Source: Streptomyces luteogriseus (GTDB taxonomy: Bacteria > Actinomycetota > Actinomycetes > Streptomycetales > Streptomycetaceae). Taken from it: 64,000 nucleotides of DNA. Numbering within the stretch: the stretch's first letter is position 1; each line of letters starts with the position of its first letter. The stretch covers positions 6,448,001-6,512,000 of the forward strand of contig NZ_JACHMS010000001.1 in NCBI RefSeq assembly GCF_014205055.1. The letters run 5' to 3'. Below, piece after piece: positions 1-9,728 of this stretch. Under the pieces are notes generated by a model that did no database searches, had not been told where the DNA came from, and saw nothing but the letters and a program-made list of their open reading frames with translations. A program made the translations under genes and the position numbers.

Positions 1-15
1 GGTCGGTATACGTCG

Positions 16-46
16 GAGCGGGCGAACTCCGGAAGTTCGCCCGCTC
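16..46. terminator. Hairpin terminator at left edge
   Basis: Perfect 13-bp inverted repeat (arms 16-28 and 34-46) with a 5-nt loop. It lies just beyond the 3' end of the thiol protein gene on the minus strand and probably also serves a gene to the left of the window. Confidence 0.75.
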
Positions 47-76
47 TTCACATGCCGACCGGTCCCTGACCTGCCG

Positions 77-895
77 TCACTTCTTGAGGGCCTCGCCCAC
101 GACCCGGTTGAAGTCGGCCACGGTCAGCAGCGGCGTGCCCTGGCTGTCGGCGGTGAGCTGCTTGCCGTCCATCACGAAGCCCGGGGTGCCCTGCACGCCG
201 TCCTTGTTGTCGTCGAAGGTCTTCGACATGGCCATCGCCCAGGCGTCGTAGGTGCCCTTCTCGACCGCGTCCTGGAACTTCTTGTTGTCCTTCAGCTCGG
301 GGACGCTGTCGGCGACCTTGATGAGGTAGCTGTCGTCCTTGAACTTGTCGGTCGTCTCCTCCGGGTGGTACTTCGCGGAGTACAGCGCGGCCTTGTAGTC
401 GAGGAACGCCTTGTCGCTCACGTTCAGCGCGGCTCCCAGAGCGCTCATGGCGTTCTTGGAGCCCTCGCCGTTGTCCTTGTTGTCGATGAACGTGGCGCCG
501 ATGAACTGCATCTTGTACTTGCCGTCGTCGATGTCCTTCTTCACGGTCGGGCCGACGGTCTGCTCGAACTGGGCGCACACGGGACAGCGCGGGTCCTCGT
601 AGATCTTCAGCGTCTTCTTCGCCGAGTCCTTGCCGATCACGACCGTGGTGCCGTCGGTGCCCGTGGTGTTGGCCGGGGCGGTGACCTTGGCGTCCTTCTG
701 GCCCTCCCAGTAGCTGGGCTTGTTCGCCTGGACTACGGCGTAGCCGATGCCGCCGGCTATCGCCAGCACGCCGACGATCGAGCAGGCCACGATGACCTGC
801 CGCTTGGCCTTCGCGCGCTTGGCCTCGCGCTCACGCTCGATGCGCAGCCGCTCGCGGGCCGCCGTCTTCGCAGCCTGGGTGTTCCTCTTGCTCAT
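77..895 (-). CDS. DsbA-like membrane-anchored thioredoxin-fold protein
   Basis: 272 aa. A basic, coiled-coil-like N-terminus (residues 1-32) is followed by one membrane segment (about 33-55) and then an extracytoplasmic DsbA/thioredoxin-fold domain. The CPVC active site is at 104-107, and a later Thr-Pro (in GTPGF) matches the cis-proline of the fold. The start chosen is the ATG giving MSKRNTQ; an upstream in-frame ATG at 925 would add an unlikely ten residues. The expected role is thiol oxidation or isomerisation of secreted proteins, by family analogy. A second protein with the same architecture lies at 28968-29744. It is transcribed away from the membrane protein gene at 974-1690 and ends at the terminator at 16-46. 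Confidence 0.88.
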   Translation of the reverse strand: MSKRNTQAAKTAARERLRIEREREAKRAKAKRQVIVACSIVGVLAIAGGIGYAVVQANKPSYWEGQKDAKVTAPANTTGTDGTTVVIGKDSAKKTLKIYEDPRCPVCAQFEQTVGPTVKKDIDDGKYKMQFIGATFIDNKDNGEGSKNAMSALGAALNVSDKAFLDYKAALYSAKYHPEETTDKFKDDSYLIKVADSVPELKDNKKFQDAVEKGTYDAWAMAMSKTFDDNKDGVQGTPGFVMDGKQLTADSQGTPLLTVADFNRVVGEALKK

Positions 896-973
896 GGTGA
901 TGTTCTCCGTGGGGGACGCGCACACCTGCGTGTGCGGAATACGTAAGGGGGACTGCCGGTGCTCGAAAGCGCC

Positions 974-1690
974 TCACGCGAAGGCGGGTGAGCGCGGCGG
1001 TCCACGCCGTCCCAGGGAGTACGCGAGGATCCGGTCGAGGGCGGTGGGCGTGCGGTCGGCGGTGCGGGCCGGCAGGCGCCGCCCGGCCGGGACCCGCTCC
1101 ACCGCGACCGCGGCGACCGCCAGGAGCAGCGGCCGGAACGTGGTCGCCGTCACCGCCCGCAGCAGCTGGCCCAGGGCCCGCTCGCCGCGGCGCAGCCAGA
1201 CGGCGGCGAGGAGTCCGACGCCGATGTGCGCGCCGAGCAGCAGCCAGGCGGTGGCCGGTTCGGCGTGGGCGACCGCGGCCGCCAGCCGCTCGGTGCCGGT
1301 GGCCCCGGCCATCCGGGCCAGCGGCGTGCCGACCTCGCCCCCACCGCAGAGCACGTCCAGGCCGACCGAGCGCAGGGGCCCGGCGACCGGGCCGCCCGCG
1401 CGGCCGTAACAAGCGTGCTGGCCGGTGGTGAACACCGTGTCCGCGGCCAGTTCCAGCGGGATCAGCAGGGCCGCGATCCGTCCGAAGGAGCGCTCCCCGC
1501 CCGCCAGGGCGAACGCGATCACGAACACCGCGGTGGCGACCGCGGCCACCGTGCTCACCGGCAGCGGGGCCCGGGACAGCAGGACGTGCGACGCGGTGCT
1601 GAGCGTCACGACCACGGCCGTGAACAGCGCCGCGCGCACGGCTCTGAGCTGGATCCCGGATATGTCCATAGCGAAAGGAGAGTCTGTCAT
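974..1690 (-). CDS. Conserved integral membrane protein, unknown function
   Basis: 238 aa with about five hydrophobic segments (near residues 15-35, 45-65, 70-90, 145-170 and 190-205) and an Arg/Pro-rich C-terminus. No catalytic motif is visible and I do not recognise the family. The start could instead be the internal ATG (MDISGIQ) at 1669, since neither start has a convincing ribosome-binding site. The gene lies between the thiol protein and the DUF2252 gene on the same strand; a small hairpin (1719-1746) separates it from the DUF2252 gene. Confidence 0.6.
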   Translation of the reverse strand: MTDSPFAMDISGIQLRAVRAALFTAVVVTLSTASHVLLSRAPLPVSTVAAVATAVFVIAFALAGGERSFGRIAALLIPLELAADTVFTTGQHACYGRAGGPVAGPLRSVGLDVLCGGGEVGTPLARMAGATGTERLAAAVAHAEPATAWLLLGAHIGVGLLAAVWLRRGERALGQLLRAVTATTFRPLLLAVAAVAVERVPAGRRLPARTADRTPTALDRILAYSLGRRGPPRSPAFA

Positions 1691-1718
1691 GGGGGCCTGT
1701 AAGAGACCCCTAAAGGAT

Positions 1719-1746
1719 GCCTGTGAGAGGCCTTTCCGTCACAGGC
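1719..1746 (-). terminator. Weak hairpin after the DUF2252 gene
   Basis: 8-bp perfect stem (1719-1726 and 1739-1746) with a 12-nt loop. The right arm includes the DUF2252 stop codon. It may cause partial termination before the membrane protein gene. Confidence 0.4.
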
Positions 1747-3079
1747 CCGGAATCCGTCCGTTGCGGAACAGGTCCACGAAGGTCTGATGGTCGGCACGCG
1801 CGCGTGCGCCGTAGGTGTGCGCGAAGTCGACCAGCAGGGGAGCGAAGCCCTCCTCGTCGGCCGCGAGCGCCGCGTCGATGGCCCGCTCCGTGGAGAACGG
1901 CACCAGGGACTCGCCGGACTGATCGTCCGCCGCCGAGTGCATCGTGGCCGTCGCCCGGCCGAGGTCCGCCACCACCTGGGCGATCTCCTCCGGGTCGTCG
2001 ATGTCGCCCCAGTCGAGGTCCACCGCGTACGGCGAGACCTCGGCGACCAGCTGGCCCGCGCCGTCCAGCTCGGTCCAGCCCAGCCACGGGTCGGCGTGCG
2101 CCTGGAGGGCGCGCTGGGAGATGACCGTGCGGTGCCCCTCGTGCTGGAAGTACCCGCGGATCGCCTGGTCCGTGATGTGCCGGGAGACCGCGGGGGTCTG
2201 GGCCTGCTTGATGTAGATCACGACGTCGTTCTCCAGGGCGTCGCTGTGCCCCTCCAGCAGGATGTTGTACGACGGCAGCCCCGCCGAGCCGATGCCGATG
2301 CCGCGCCGTCCGACGACGTCCTTCACGCGGTAGGAGTCCGGGCGCGTCAGCGAGCTGTCCGGGAGCGTCTCCAGGTAGCCGTCGAAGGCGGCGAGGACCT
2401 TGTAGCGCGTGGCCGCGTCCAGCTCGACGGAGCCGCCGCCCGAGGCGAAGCGGCGCTCGAAGTCGCGGATCTCCGTCATCGAGTCCAGCAGGCCGAAGCG
2501 GGTCAGCGAGCGGGCGTCACGCAGCGCGTCCAGCAGCGGGCCCTGCGCCGTGTCCAGGGTGAACGGCGGCACCTCGTCGCTCTTCGCGCCCGTCGCCAGG
2601 GCGTGGATCCGCTCGCGGTAGGCGACCGCGTAGATCGTCACCAGCTCGGAGATCTGCTCGTCGCCGAGCGCCTTCGCGTAGCCGATCAGCGCGATGGAGG
2701 CGGCCAGGCGCTTGAGGTCCCAGGTGAAGGGGCCGACGTAGGCCTCGTCGAAGTCGTTGACGTTGAAGATCAGGCGGCCGTTGGCGTCCATGTACGTGCC
2801 GAAGTTCTCCGCGTGGAGATCGCCGTGGATCCACACGCGCGAGGTGCGCTCGTCCAGGTACGGCCCGCCCCGCTTCGACCCGAACTGATCAGAAACAGTC
2901 AGGTCGTGGTAGAAGAGGCCCGCCGTCCCCCGGTAGAAGGCGAAGGCCGAGGCCGCCATCTTGCGGAACTTCACGCGGAACGCGGCCGGGTCGGCGGCCA
3001 GGAGCTCGCCGAAGGCGGTGTCGAAGACGGCGAGGATCTCCTCGCCGCGGTGCTCGTCGTTGAGCTGCGGGAACGACAT
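1739..3079 (-). CDS. DUF2252 family protein (kinase-like fold)
   Basis: 446 aa, the usual length for the family. The central IHGDLHAENFG and NDFDEAYVGPFTWDLKR stretches resemble the catalytic-loop and metal-binding motifs of aminoglycoside-phosphotransferase-like kinases, so phosphotransfer is plausible, but the substrate is unknown. The start is the ATG at 3079, which faces dnaE across a 216-bp divergent intergenic region. No signal peptide or membrane segment is seen, so it is expected to be cytoplasmic. Confidence 0.85.
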   Translation of the reverse strand: MSFPQLNDEHRGEEILAVFDTAFGELLAADPAAFRVKFRKMAASAFAFYRGTAGLFYHDLTVSDQFGSKRGGPYLDERTSRVWIHGDLHAENFGTYMDANGRLIFNVNDFDEAYVGPFTWDLKRLAASIALIGYAKALGDEQISELVTIYAVAYRERIHALATGAKSDEVPPFTLDTAQGPLLDALRDARSLTRFGLLDSMTEIRDFERRFASGGGSVELDAATRYKVLAAFDGYLETLPDSSLTRPDSYRVKDVVGRRGIGIGSAGLPSYNILLEGHSDALENDVVIYIKQAQTPAVSRHITDQAIRGYFQHEGHRTVISQRALQAHADPWLGWTELDGAGQLVAEVSPYAVDLDWGDIDDPEEIAQVVADLGRATATMHSAADDQSGESLVPFSTERAIDAALAADEEGFAPLLVDFAHTYGARARADHQTFVDLFRNGRIPGL

Positions 3080-3295
3080 CGCTAGGTGCCTCCTGGTGCA
3101 TGCGCTTCGGGGCGGCAGTTCCGCCCCCTGCCTAACGTGCGGCGGCCCGCGGGAGTGCCCGCGAACCCTCGCACGAAGGTACGCGGGTCGGCCCTCCGGG
3201 TGTCAGTGCCGAGGCATAGACTTCGACGCTGTCCCCAGACTGTCAGCAGCCTGCCGGACCCCATTGGACCGACTTTCTCCCTGGAGGCCGCAGCC

Positions 3296-6200
3296 GTGTC
3301 AAAGCCGCCGTTCACGCACCTGCACGTCCACACCCAGTACTCGCTGCTGGACGGTGCCGCGCGGCTGAAGGACATGTTCAACGCGTGCAACGAGATGGGC
3401 ATGACGCACATCGCCATGTCCGACCACGGCAACCTCCACGGCGCGTACGACTTCTTCCACACGGCCCAGAAGGCCGGTGTGACCCCGATCATCGGGATCG
3501 AGGCCTACGTCGCCCCGGAGTCGCGGCGCAACAAGCGCAAGATCCAGTGGGGCCAGCCACACCAGAAGCGGGACGACGTCTCCGGTTCCGGTGGTTACAC
3601 CCACAAGACGATGTGGGCGGTGAACGCGACCGGCCTGCACAACATCTTCCGGCTGTCCTCCGACGCCTACGCCGAGGGCTGGCTCCAGAAGTGGCCCCGG
3701 ATGGACAAGGAGACCATCTCGAAGTGGTCCGAGGGGATCGTCGCCTCCACCGGCTGCCCCTCCGGCGAGGTCCAGACCCGGCTGCGCCTCGGCCACTTCG
3801 ACGAGGCTCTGAAGGCCGCCGCCGACTACCAGGACATCTTCGGCAAGGACCGCTACTTCCTGGAGCTGATGGACCACGGCATCGAGATCGAGCACCGGGT
3901 CCGCGACGGCCTCCTGGAGATCGGCAAGAAGCTCGGCATCCCCCCGCTGGTCACCAACGACTCGCACTACACGTACGCGCACGAGGCGAGCGCCCACGAC
4001 GCCCTGCTGTGCATCCAGACCGGCAAGAACCTCTCCGACCCCGACCGCTTCCGGTTCGACGGCACCGGCTACTACCTGAAGTCCACGGACGAGATGTACG
4101 CCATCGACTCCTCGGACGCCTGGCAGGAGGGCTGCGCCAACACCCGCCTGATCGCCGAGATGGTCGACACCACGGGCATGTTCGTCAAGCGCGACCTCAT
4201 GCCCAAGTTCGACATCCCCGAGGGGTACACGGAGGTCAGCTGGTTCCGCGAGGAGACTCTGCGCGGCATGCACCGCCGCTTCCCGGACGGCATCCCGGAC
4301 GACCGCATGAAGCAGGTCGAGTACGAGATGGACACCATCATCTCGATGGGCTTCCCGGGCTACTTCCTCGTGGTCGCCGACTTCATCATGTGGGCCAAGA
4401 AGCAGGGCATCGCGGTCGGCCCCGGCCGAGGCTCCGCGGCCGGCTCGATCGTCGCCTACGCCCTCGGCATCACCGACCTCGACCCCATCCCGCACGGCCT
4501 GATCTTCGAGCGGTTCCTCAACCCCGAGCGCATCTCCATGCCCGATGTCGACATCGACTTCGACGAGCGCCGGCGCGTCGAGGTGATCCGGTACGTGACG
4601 GAGAAGTACGGCGCCGACAAGGTCGCCATGATCGGCACGTACGGCACCATCAAGGCCAAGAACGCGATCAAGGACTCCGCGCGCGTGCTGGGCTACCCGT
4701 ACGCGATGGGCGACCGCCTCACCAAGGCCATGCCCGCCGACGTCCTCGGCAAGGGCATCAACCTCGACGGCATCACCAACCCCGAGCACCCCCGCTACTC
4801 GGAGGCGGGCGAGATCCGGGCGATGTACGAGAACGAGCCGGACGTGAAGAAGGTCATCGACACCGCCAAGGGCGTCGAGGGCCTGGTCCGGCAGATGGGC
4901 GTGCACGCCGCCGGCGTGATCATGTCCAGCGAGACCATCACCGACCACGTCCCCGTCTGGGTCAGGCACACGGACAAGGTCACCATCACCCAGTGGGACT
5001 ACCCGAGCTGTGAGTCGCTCGGCCTGCTGAAGATGGACTTCCTCGGCCTGCGCAACCTGACGATCATGGACGACGCCGTCAAGATGGTGAAGTCCAACAA
5101 GGGGATCGACATCGATCTCCTGAGCCTCCCGCTCGACGACCCCACGACCTTCGAACTGCTCCAGCGCGGCGACACCCTCGGCGTCTTCCAGTTCGACGGC
5201 GGCCCCATGCGCTCCCTGCTCCGGCTGATGAAGCCGGACAACTTCGAAGACATCTCCGCCGTGTCGGCCCTGTACCGCCCGGGCCCCATGGGCATGAACT
5301 CCCACACGAACTACGCGCTGCGCAAGAACGGCCAGCAGGACATCACGCCGATCCACCCCGAGCTGGAGGAGCCTCTCAGGGAGGTCCTGGACGTCACCCA
5401 CGGCCTGATCGTCTACCAGGAGCAGGTGCAGAAGGCCGCCCAGATCATCGCCGGCTACTCGCTCGGCGAGGCCGACATCCTGCGCCGCGTGATGGGCAAG
5501 AAGAAGCCCGAGGAGCTGGCGAAGAACTTCGTCCTCTTCCAGGCGGGCGCCCGCAAGAAGGGCTTCAGCGACGAGGCCATCCAGGCGCTGTGGGACGTGC
5601 TGGTCCCCTTCGCCGGCTACGCGTTCAACAAGGCGCACTCCGCCGCGTACGGACTCGTCTCGTACTGGACGGCGTACCTCAAGGCGAACCACCCCGCCGA
5701 GTACATGGCCGCGCTGCTCACGTCCGTGAAGGACGACAAGGACAAGTCGGCTGTCTACCTCAACGAGTGCCGCCGCATGGGCATCAAGGTGCTCCCGCCG
5801 GACGTCAACGAGTCGATGTCCAACTTCGCGGCCCAGGGCGACGACGTGATCCTCTTCGGCCTCTCCGCCGTCCGCAACGTCGGTACGAACGTGGTCGAGT
5901 CGATCATCAGGTGCCGCAAGGCCAAGGGGAAGTACGTCTCCTTCCCGGACTACCTCGACAAGGTGGAGGCGGTGGTCTGCAACAAGCGCACCACCGAATC
6001 GCTGATCAAGGCCGGCGCCTTCGACGCCATGGGCCACACCCGCAAGGGCCTCACCGCGCACTACGAGCCGATGATCGACAACGTGGTCGCGGTCAAGCGC
6101 AAGGAGGCCGAGGGGCAGTTCGACCTCTTCGGCGGCATGGGCGAGGCCGAGACCAGCGAGCCGGGCTTCGGACTCGACGTGGAGTTCTCGCCCGACGAGT

Positions 6201-6835
6201 GGGACAAGACCTATCTGCTCGCCCAGGAGCGGGAGATGCTCGGTCTGTACGTCTCCGACCACCCGCTGTTCGGCCTTGAGCACATCCTGTCCGACAAGGC
6301 CGACGCCGGTATCTCCCAGCTGACCGGAGGTGAGCACTCCGACGGGGCGGTCGTCACCATCGGCGGCATCATCTCGGGCCTCCAGCGCAAGATGACCAAG
6401 CAGGGCAACGCCTGGGCCATCGCCACCGTCGAGGACCTCGCCGGCTCGATCGAGTGCATGTTCTTCCCCGCGACCTACCAGCTCGTCTCGACCCAACTCG
6501 TCGAGGACGCCGTGGTGTTCGTCAAGGGCCGTCTCGACAAGCGGGAGGACATCCCGCGGCTCGTGGCGATGGAGCTGATGGTGCCGGACCTGTCCAACGC
6601 GGGCACCAACGCGCCGGTGGTCCTCACCATCCCGGCCACCCGGGTCACCCCGCCGCTGGTCAGCCGGCTCGGCGAGGTGCTCAGCCACCACAAGGGCGAC
6701 AGCGAGGTCCGGATCAAGCTCCAGGGGCCGACCAAGACGACCGTGCTGCGGCTGGACCGGCACCGGGTGAAGCCGGACCCGGCCCTCTTCGGCGACCTGA
6801 AGGTGCTGCTCGGACCGTCCTGTCTGGCCGGGTGA
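3296..6835 (+). CDS. dnaE: DNA polymerase III subunit alpha
   Basis: 1179 aa, full length for the replicative DnaE1 type. The N-terminal PHP domain starts with FTHLHVHTQYSLLDG; the polymerase domain carries the metal-binding PDVDIDFD at residues 416-423. Further along are the beta-clamp-proximal region and a C-terminal OB-fold (ISGLQRKMTKQG). The start is the GTG at 3296, placed 8 nt after GGAGG (3283-3287) and giving VSKPPFTHLHVH. The in-frame extension to 3086 reaches into the DUF2252 promoter side and is not needed. It is monocistronic, with a strong hairpin following. Essential chromosomal replication enzyme. Confidence 0.98.
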   Translation: MSKPPFTHLHVHTQYSLLDGAARLKDMFNACNEMGMTHIAMSDHGNLHGAYDFFHTAQKAGVTPIIGIEAYVAPESRRNKRKIQWGQPHQKRDDVSGSGGYTHKTMWAVNATGLHNIFRLSSDAYAEGWLQKWPRMDKETISKWSEGIVASTGCPSGEVQTRLRLGHFDEALKAAADYQDIFGKDRYFLELMDHGIEIEHRVRDGLLEIGKKLGIPPLVTNDSHYTYAHEASAHDALLCIQTGKNLSDPDRFRFDGTGYYLKSTDEMYAIDSSDAWQEGCANTRLIAEMVDTTGMFVKRDLMPKFDIPEGYTEVSWFREETLRGMHRRFPDGIPDDRMKQVEYEMDTIISMGFPGYFLVVADFIMWAKKQGIAVGPGRGSAAGSIVAYALGITDLDPIPHGLIFERFLNPERISMPDVDIDFDERRRVEVIRYVTEKYGADKVAMIGTYGTIKAKNAIKDSARVLGYPYAMGDRLTKAMPADVLGKGINLDGITNPEHPRYSEAGEIRAMYENEPDVKKVIDTAKGVEGLVRQMGVHAAGVIMSSETITDHVPVWVRHTDKVTITQWDYPSCESLGLLKMDFLGLRNLTIMDDAVKMVKSNKGIDIDLLSLPLDDPTTFELLQRGDTLGVFQFDGGPMRSLLRLMKPDNFEDISAVSALYRPGPMGMNSHTNYALRKNGQQDITPIHPELEEPLREVLDVTHGLIVYQEQVQKAAQIIAGYSLGEADILRRVMGKKKPEELAKNFVLFQAGARKKGFSDEAIQALWDVLVPFAGYAFNKAHSAAYGLVSYWTAYLKANHPAEYMAALLTSVKDDKDKSAVYLNECRRMGIKVLPPDVNESMSNFAAQGDDVILFGLSAVRNVGTNVVESIIRCRKAKGKYVSFPDYLDKVEAVVCNKRTTESLIKAGAFDAMGHTRKGLTAHYEPMIDNVVAVKRKEAEGQFDLFGGMGEAETSEPGFGLDVEFSPDEWDKTYLLAQEREMLGLYVSDHPLFGLEHILSDKADAGISQLTGGEHSDGAVVTIGGIISGLQRKMTKQGNAWAIATVEDLAGSIECMFFPATYQLVSTQLVEDAVVFVKGRLDKREDIPRLVAMELMVPDLSNAGTNAPVVLTIPATRVTPPLVSRLGEVLSHHKGDSEVRIKLQGPTKTTVLRLDRHRVKPDPALFGDLKVLLGPSCLAG

Positions 6836-6855
6836 CGCGGGGATCTCGATGCGCT

Positions 6856-6889
6856 CGAGGGGCGTACCCGGCATCGGGTACGCCCCTCG
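6856..6889. terminator. Strong terminator between dnaE and a convergent small gene
   Basis: Perfect 15-bp stem (6856-6870 with 6875-6889) closed by a GCAT tetraloop, 20 bp after the dnaE stop. It lies between convergent genes, so it probably works in both directions. Confidence 0.88.
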
Positions 6890-6926
6890 TGCGTGTGCGT
6901 GGGTCCAACAACCCCTCACGCAGACG

Positions 6927-7094
6927 TCAGTTGTGGCCGAAGCTGCGCTTTCGCTTGCCGGACGGGGCCATCTCGCCGGGGGTCACCTCGACCTCGGGCT
7001 GGGGCTCCGTCTGCGAGGCGGGGCTGCGGTCGGCCCGCTGACCACGCTCGGTCGGACGCTGCTGCTTACGGTCACGGTTCTTGTTCTTGGCCAT
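6927..7094 (-). CDS. Small basic protein of 55 residues, unknown function
   Basis: 55 aa, beginning MAKNKNRDRKQQ and ending KRKRSFGHN. It is rich in Lys, Arg, Gln and Pro with a short acidic middle, and probably disordered. The start ATG at 7094 is preceded by a good AGGAGG, which together with the codon use supports a real gene. I know no function; nucleic-acid or ribosome binding would fit the charge but is only a guess. It is convergent with dnaE and shares its terminator. Confidence 0.7.
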   Translation of the reverse strand: MAKNKNRDRKQQRPTERGQRADRSPASQTEPQPEVEVTPGEMAPSGKRKRSFGHN

Positions 7095-7306
7095 GGTGAT
7101 GCCTCCTGTGGGGGACTAGGGGCCAGGGCCGGGACCAGATTCACACAGGCCGACAACGATCGCATGTCGGACAATTACCGTGCGTGACAGGGCTGGTCAG
7201 GGAGGGAAGTCCCGAAACGCCACGCCGAAGATCGAGTTCCGGCCGTTAAGCTCCGCGCCGTCGGGCAGACTCGAAGCAAGCCCGAAGCAAACCTCCTGGG
7301 AAGAGG

Positions 7307-8527
7307 GTGAGTCGCGTGGACCGCTGCATCGTCCTGGTGGACGCTGGGTATCTGCTGGGAGCCGCGGCGAGTCTCCTCGCCGGGGAGCCCTCGCGGTCCC
7401 GCATCACCGTCGACCACTCCGCCCTCATCCAGGGGCTGCGCGAACGCGCCGAGTCCGACACCCAGCAGCCGCTGCTGCGCATCTACTGGTTCGACGGCGC
7501 CCCCGACCGGGTCCCGCAGCCCGAGCACCGCAGGCTGCGCGTGATGCCCCGGGTCACCGTTCGGCTCGGCGCCCTGACCCGCAGCGACGGCCGCTGGGCA
7601 CAGAAGGGCGTGGACGCCGCGATGCACGCCGAGCTCACCGAACTGGCCCGCAACCGCGCCTGCTCCGACGTCGTCCTCGTCACCGGCGACGGCGATCTGC
7701 TGCCCGGCATGATGGCTGCCAAGGAGCACGGCGTCGCCGTCCACCTGTGGGCCGTCCAGGCCGCCGACGGCGACTACAACCAGTCCGAGGATCTGGTCGC
7801 CGAGGCCGACGAACGGCGCGTCCTGGACCGCGCGTGGATCACCAAGGCCGTCCGCGCCAAGGACTACACCGGGGTGTGCGCGCCGCAGCCCGCGCCCCGG
7901 CCCGAGATCGCCGCGATCCTCTCCGCGCCGCTGCCCGAGTCCGCGCTCGGCGCCCCGGCCGAGAGGCCCGCCCCGCAGCCCCGGCACCCGGTGGACGGCC
8001 CCGGGGAGAACGGCACCGGGGAGCGGATGGCCGCCCCCAAAGGCGTCCCCACGCCCAAAGACCTCGCCGCCCTGCGCGCCCCCGGCACCCAGCCCGCCCA
8101 GCCCCCCGCCTCCGCCACCCTCCGGTGGTCCTCCGACAAAGGCTGGGTCGACCGGCCCACGGCCGAGCCCCCCGAGGCCGCCTCGATGCCGACGCTGGCC
8201 CAGCTGACCACGGCCGAGCAGCGGTGGGCCGACCGCGAGGAGGACATCACCACCGTCGGCGGTGACTCCTTCGAGGTGGGGCAGGTCTTCGCCCGGCGCT
8301 GGGTCGAGCGCCTCGGCGACCAGAGCCACCTGCAGAAACTGTCCGGGATGTACCCGCGCATCCCGCACCGCGTCGACGGGGAGCTGCTGCGCTACGCCGC
8401 CCGCTTCGGCCTGCTCGCCCACAAGGACGACCAGATCGACGAGCGGGACCGTTACGCCATCCGGGCCGGCTTCTGGCGGGAGATCAGTGTGCGCACGGGC
8501 GTGGAGCACCCGCCCCTGGACGCCTGA
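7307..8527 (+). CDS. NYN-domain (PIN-like) putative RNase
   Basis: 406 aa. The N-terminal 170 residues form a NYN domain: VDAGYLL near the start, a central KGVDAAMHAEL and LVTGDGDLLPGM supply the conserved acidic residues that bind metal in this PIN-like nuclease family. A Pro/Ala-rich linker (about 185-290) leads to a second conserved C-terminal region (about 300-400) that begins with AQLTTAEQRW. The start is uncertain between GTG 7307 and GTG 7316 (VDRCIVLV); GAAGAGG-like purines precede both. Role in RNA processing is inferred from the family. Confidence 0.85.
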   Translation: MSRVDRCIVLVDAGYLLGAAASLLAGEPSRSRITVDHSALIQGLRERAESDTQQPLLRIYWFDGAPDRVPQPEHRRLRVMPRVTVRLGALTRSDGRWAQKGVDAAMHAELTELARNRACSDVVLVTGDGDLLPGMMAAKEHGVAVHLWAVQAADGDYNQSEDLVAEADERRVLDRAWITKAVRAKDYTGVCAPQPAPRPEIAAILSAPLPESALGAPAERPAPQPRHPVDGPGENGTGERMAAPKGVPTPKDLAALRAPGTQPAQPPASATLRWSSDKGWVDRPTAEPPEAASMPTLAQLTTAEQRWADREEDITTVGGDSFEVGQVFARRWVERLGDQSHLQKLSGMYPRIPHRVDGELLRYAARFGLLAHKDDQIDERDRYAIRAGFWREISVRTGVEHPPLDA

Positions 8528-8605
8528 GTTCTTTGCCGACGGATTTCCCGGTACGGACCGACCCGAGAGCGGACCTGGGCCGCCGACCCCGTAGTCTCGT
8601 CCCTT

Positions 8606-9625
8606 GTGAGTAAGCGCGCGGCACAGGCATTTCGGCACGATGGTGACGTCGTGTGCGCGGTGCGCGGGCTGACCAAGACCTATCCGGCGGTCCGGGGCCG
8701 GCGCGGCACCCCCGCAGCACCCGAGGTCCGGGCCACGGACGACGTGACGCTCGACATCCGCCGCGGCGAGATCTTCGGCCTGCTCGGTCCCAACGGGGCC
8801 GGCAAGTCCACCCTCGTGCGCCAGCTGACCGGGCTGATGCGGCCCGACCGCGGCAGCGTGGAGATCCTCGGGCACGACATCGTCCGCCACCCCGAGCGGG
8901 CCGCGCGGATCCTCGCCTACCTCGGGCAGGAGTCGACCGCCCTCGACGAGCTGACCGTGTCGCTCGCCGCCGAGACCACCGGGCGGCTGCGCGGCCTGGA
9001 CGTACGGCACGCGCGGGCCGAGCGGGACGCCGTCCTCGACGAGCTGGGGCTCGCGCCGCTGGCCGGGCGGCCGCTGAAGAAGCTCTCCGGGGGCCAGCGG
9101 CGCCTGGCGTGCTTCGCGGCGGCCCTGGTGGGGGAGCGGCCGCTGCTCGTGCTGGACGAGCCGACCACCGGCATGGACCCGGTGGCGCGGCGGGCCGTGT
9201 GGTCCGCCGTCGACCGGCGCAGGGCCGAGCACGGGACGACCGTGCTGCTCGTGACCCACAACGTCATCGAGGCCGAGACGGTGCTGGACCGGGTGGCCGT
9301 CCTCGACCGGGGGCGGGTGATCGCCTGCGACACCCCCGCCGGGCTGAAGGAGCAGGTCGCCGGTGAGGTGCGCGTCGACCTGGTGTGGCGGGTCGCGGCC
9401 CCGCTGCACGTGCCCGAGGTGGCCGCGCTGAAGGACCGCGTCGTGGAGTCGGGCCGCCGCTGGACGCTGCGGCTCGGGCCCGAGGAGGCCCGGGCGGTCG
9501 TCGCGACCGTCACCGGCGGCGCCGCCTTCGCCGCCCTGGACGACTTCACCCTGGCCACCCCCAGCCTGGAGGACGTGTACCTCGCCCTCGGCGGGGCCGT
9601 GCAGCAGGGGCTGGTGAAGGTGTGA
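8606..9625 (+). CDS. ABC transporter ATP-binding protein (DrrA/CcmA-like)
   Basis: 339 aa. Walker A is LGPNGAGKST, the signature is LSGGQRRL and Walker B is LLVLDEPTTGMDP, followed by the H-loop in VTHN. The long C-terminal extension after the ATPase core is typical of exporter ATPases of the DrrA type. GTG start at 8606. The permease follows 103 bp downstream and is the likely partner. The substrate cannot be told from sequence. Confidence 0.92.
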   Translation: MSKRAAQAFRHDGDVVCAVRGLTKTYPAVRGRRGTPAAPEVRATDDVTLDIRRGEIFGLLGPNGAGKSTLVRQLTGLMRPDRGSVEILGHDIVRHPERAARILAYLGQESTALDELTVSLAAETTGRLRGLDVRHARAERDAVLDELGLAPLAGRPLKKLSGGQRRLACFAAALVGERPLLVLDEPTTGMDPVARRAVWSAVDRRRAEHGTTVLLVTHNVIEAETVLDRVAVLDRGRVIACDTPAGLKEQVAGEVRVDLVWRVAAPLHVPEVAALKDRVVESGRRWTLRLGPEEARAVVATVTGGAAFAALDDFTLATPSLEDVYLALGGAVQQGLVKV

Positions 9626-9728
9626 GCGCGAGGACACAGGGCGCGCGTGCCGTGAGCGGACCGGCCGCCGCATCCGTACCGAACAGGCGACTGCCGCAGT
9701 GGACCCGAGCGAAGGGGAGCAGCGCGAC

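Noticed and set aside
3299..6919. A 1206-codon open frame on the minus strand opposite dnaE
   Set aside because: Mirror of dnaE caused by high third-position GC; composition is that of a shadow (Val/Leu/Asp/His/Glu rich) and dnaE itself is certain.
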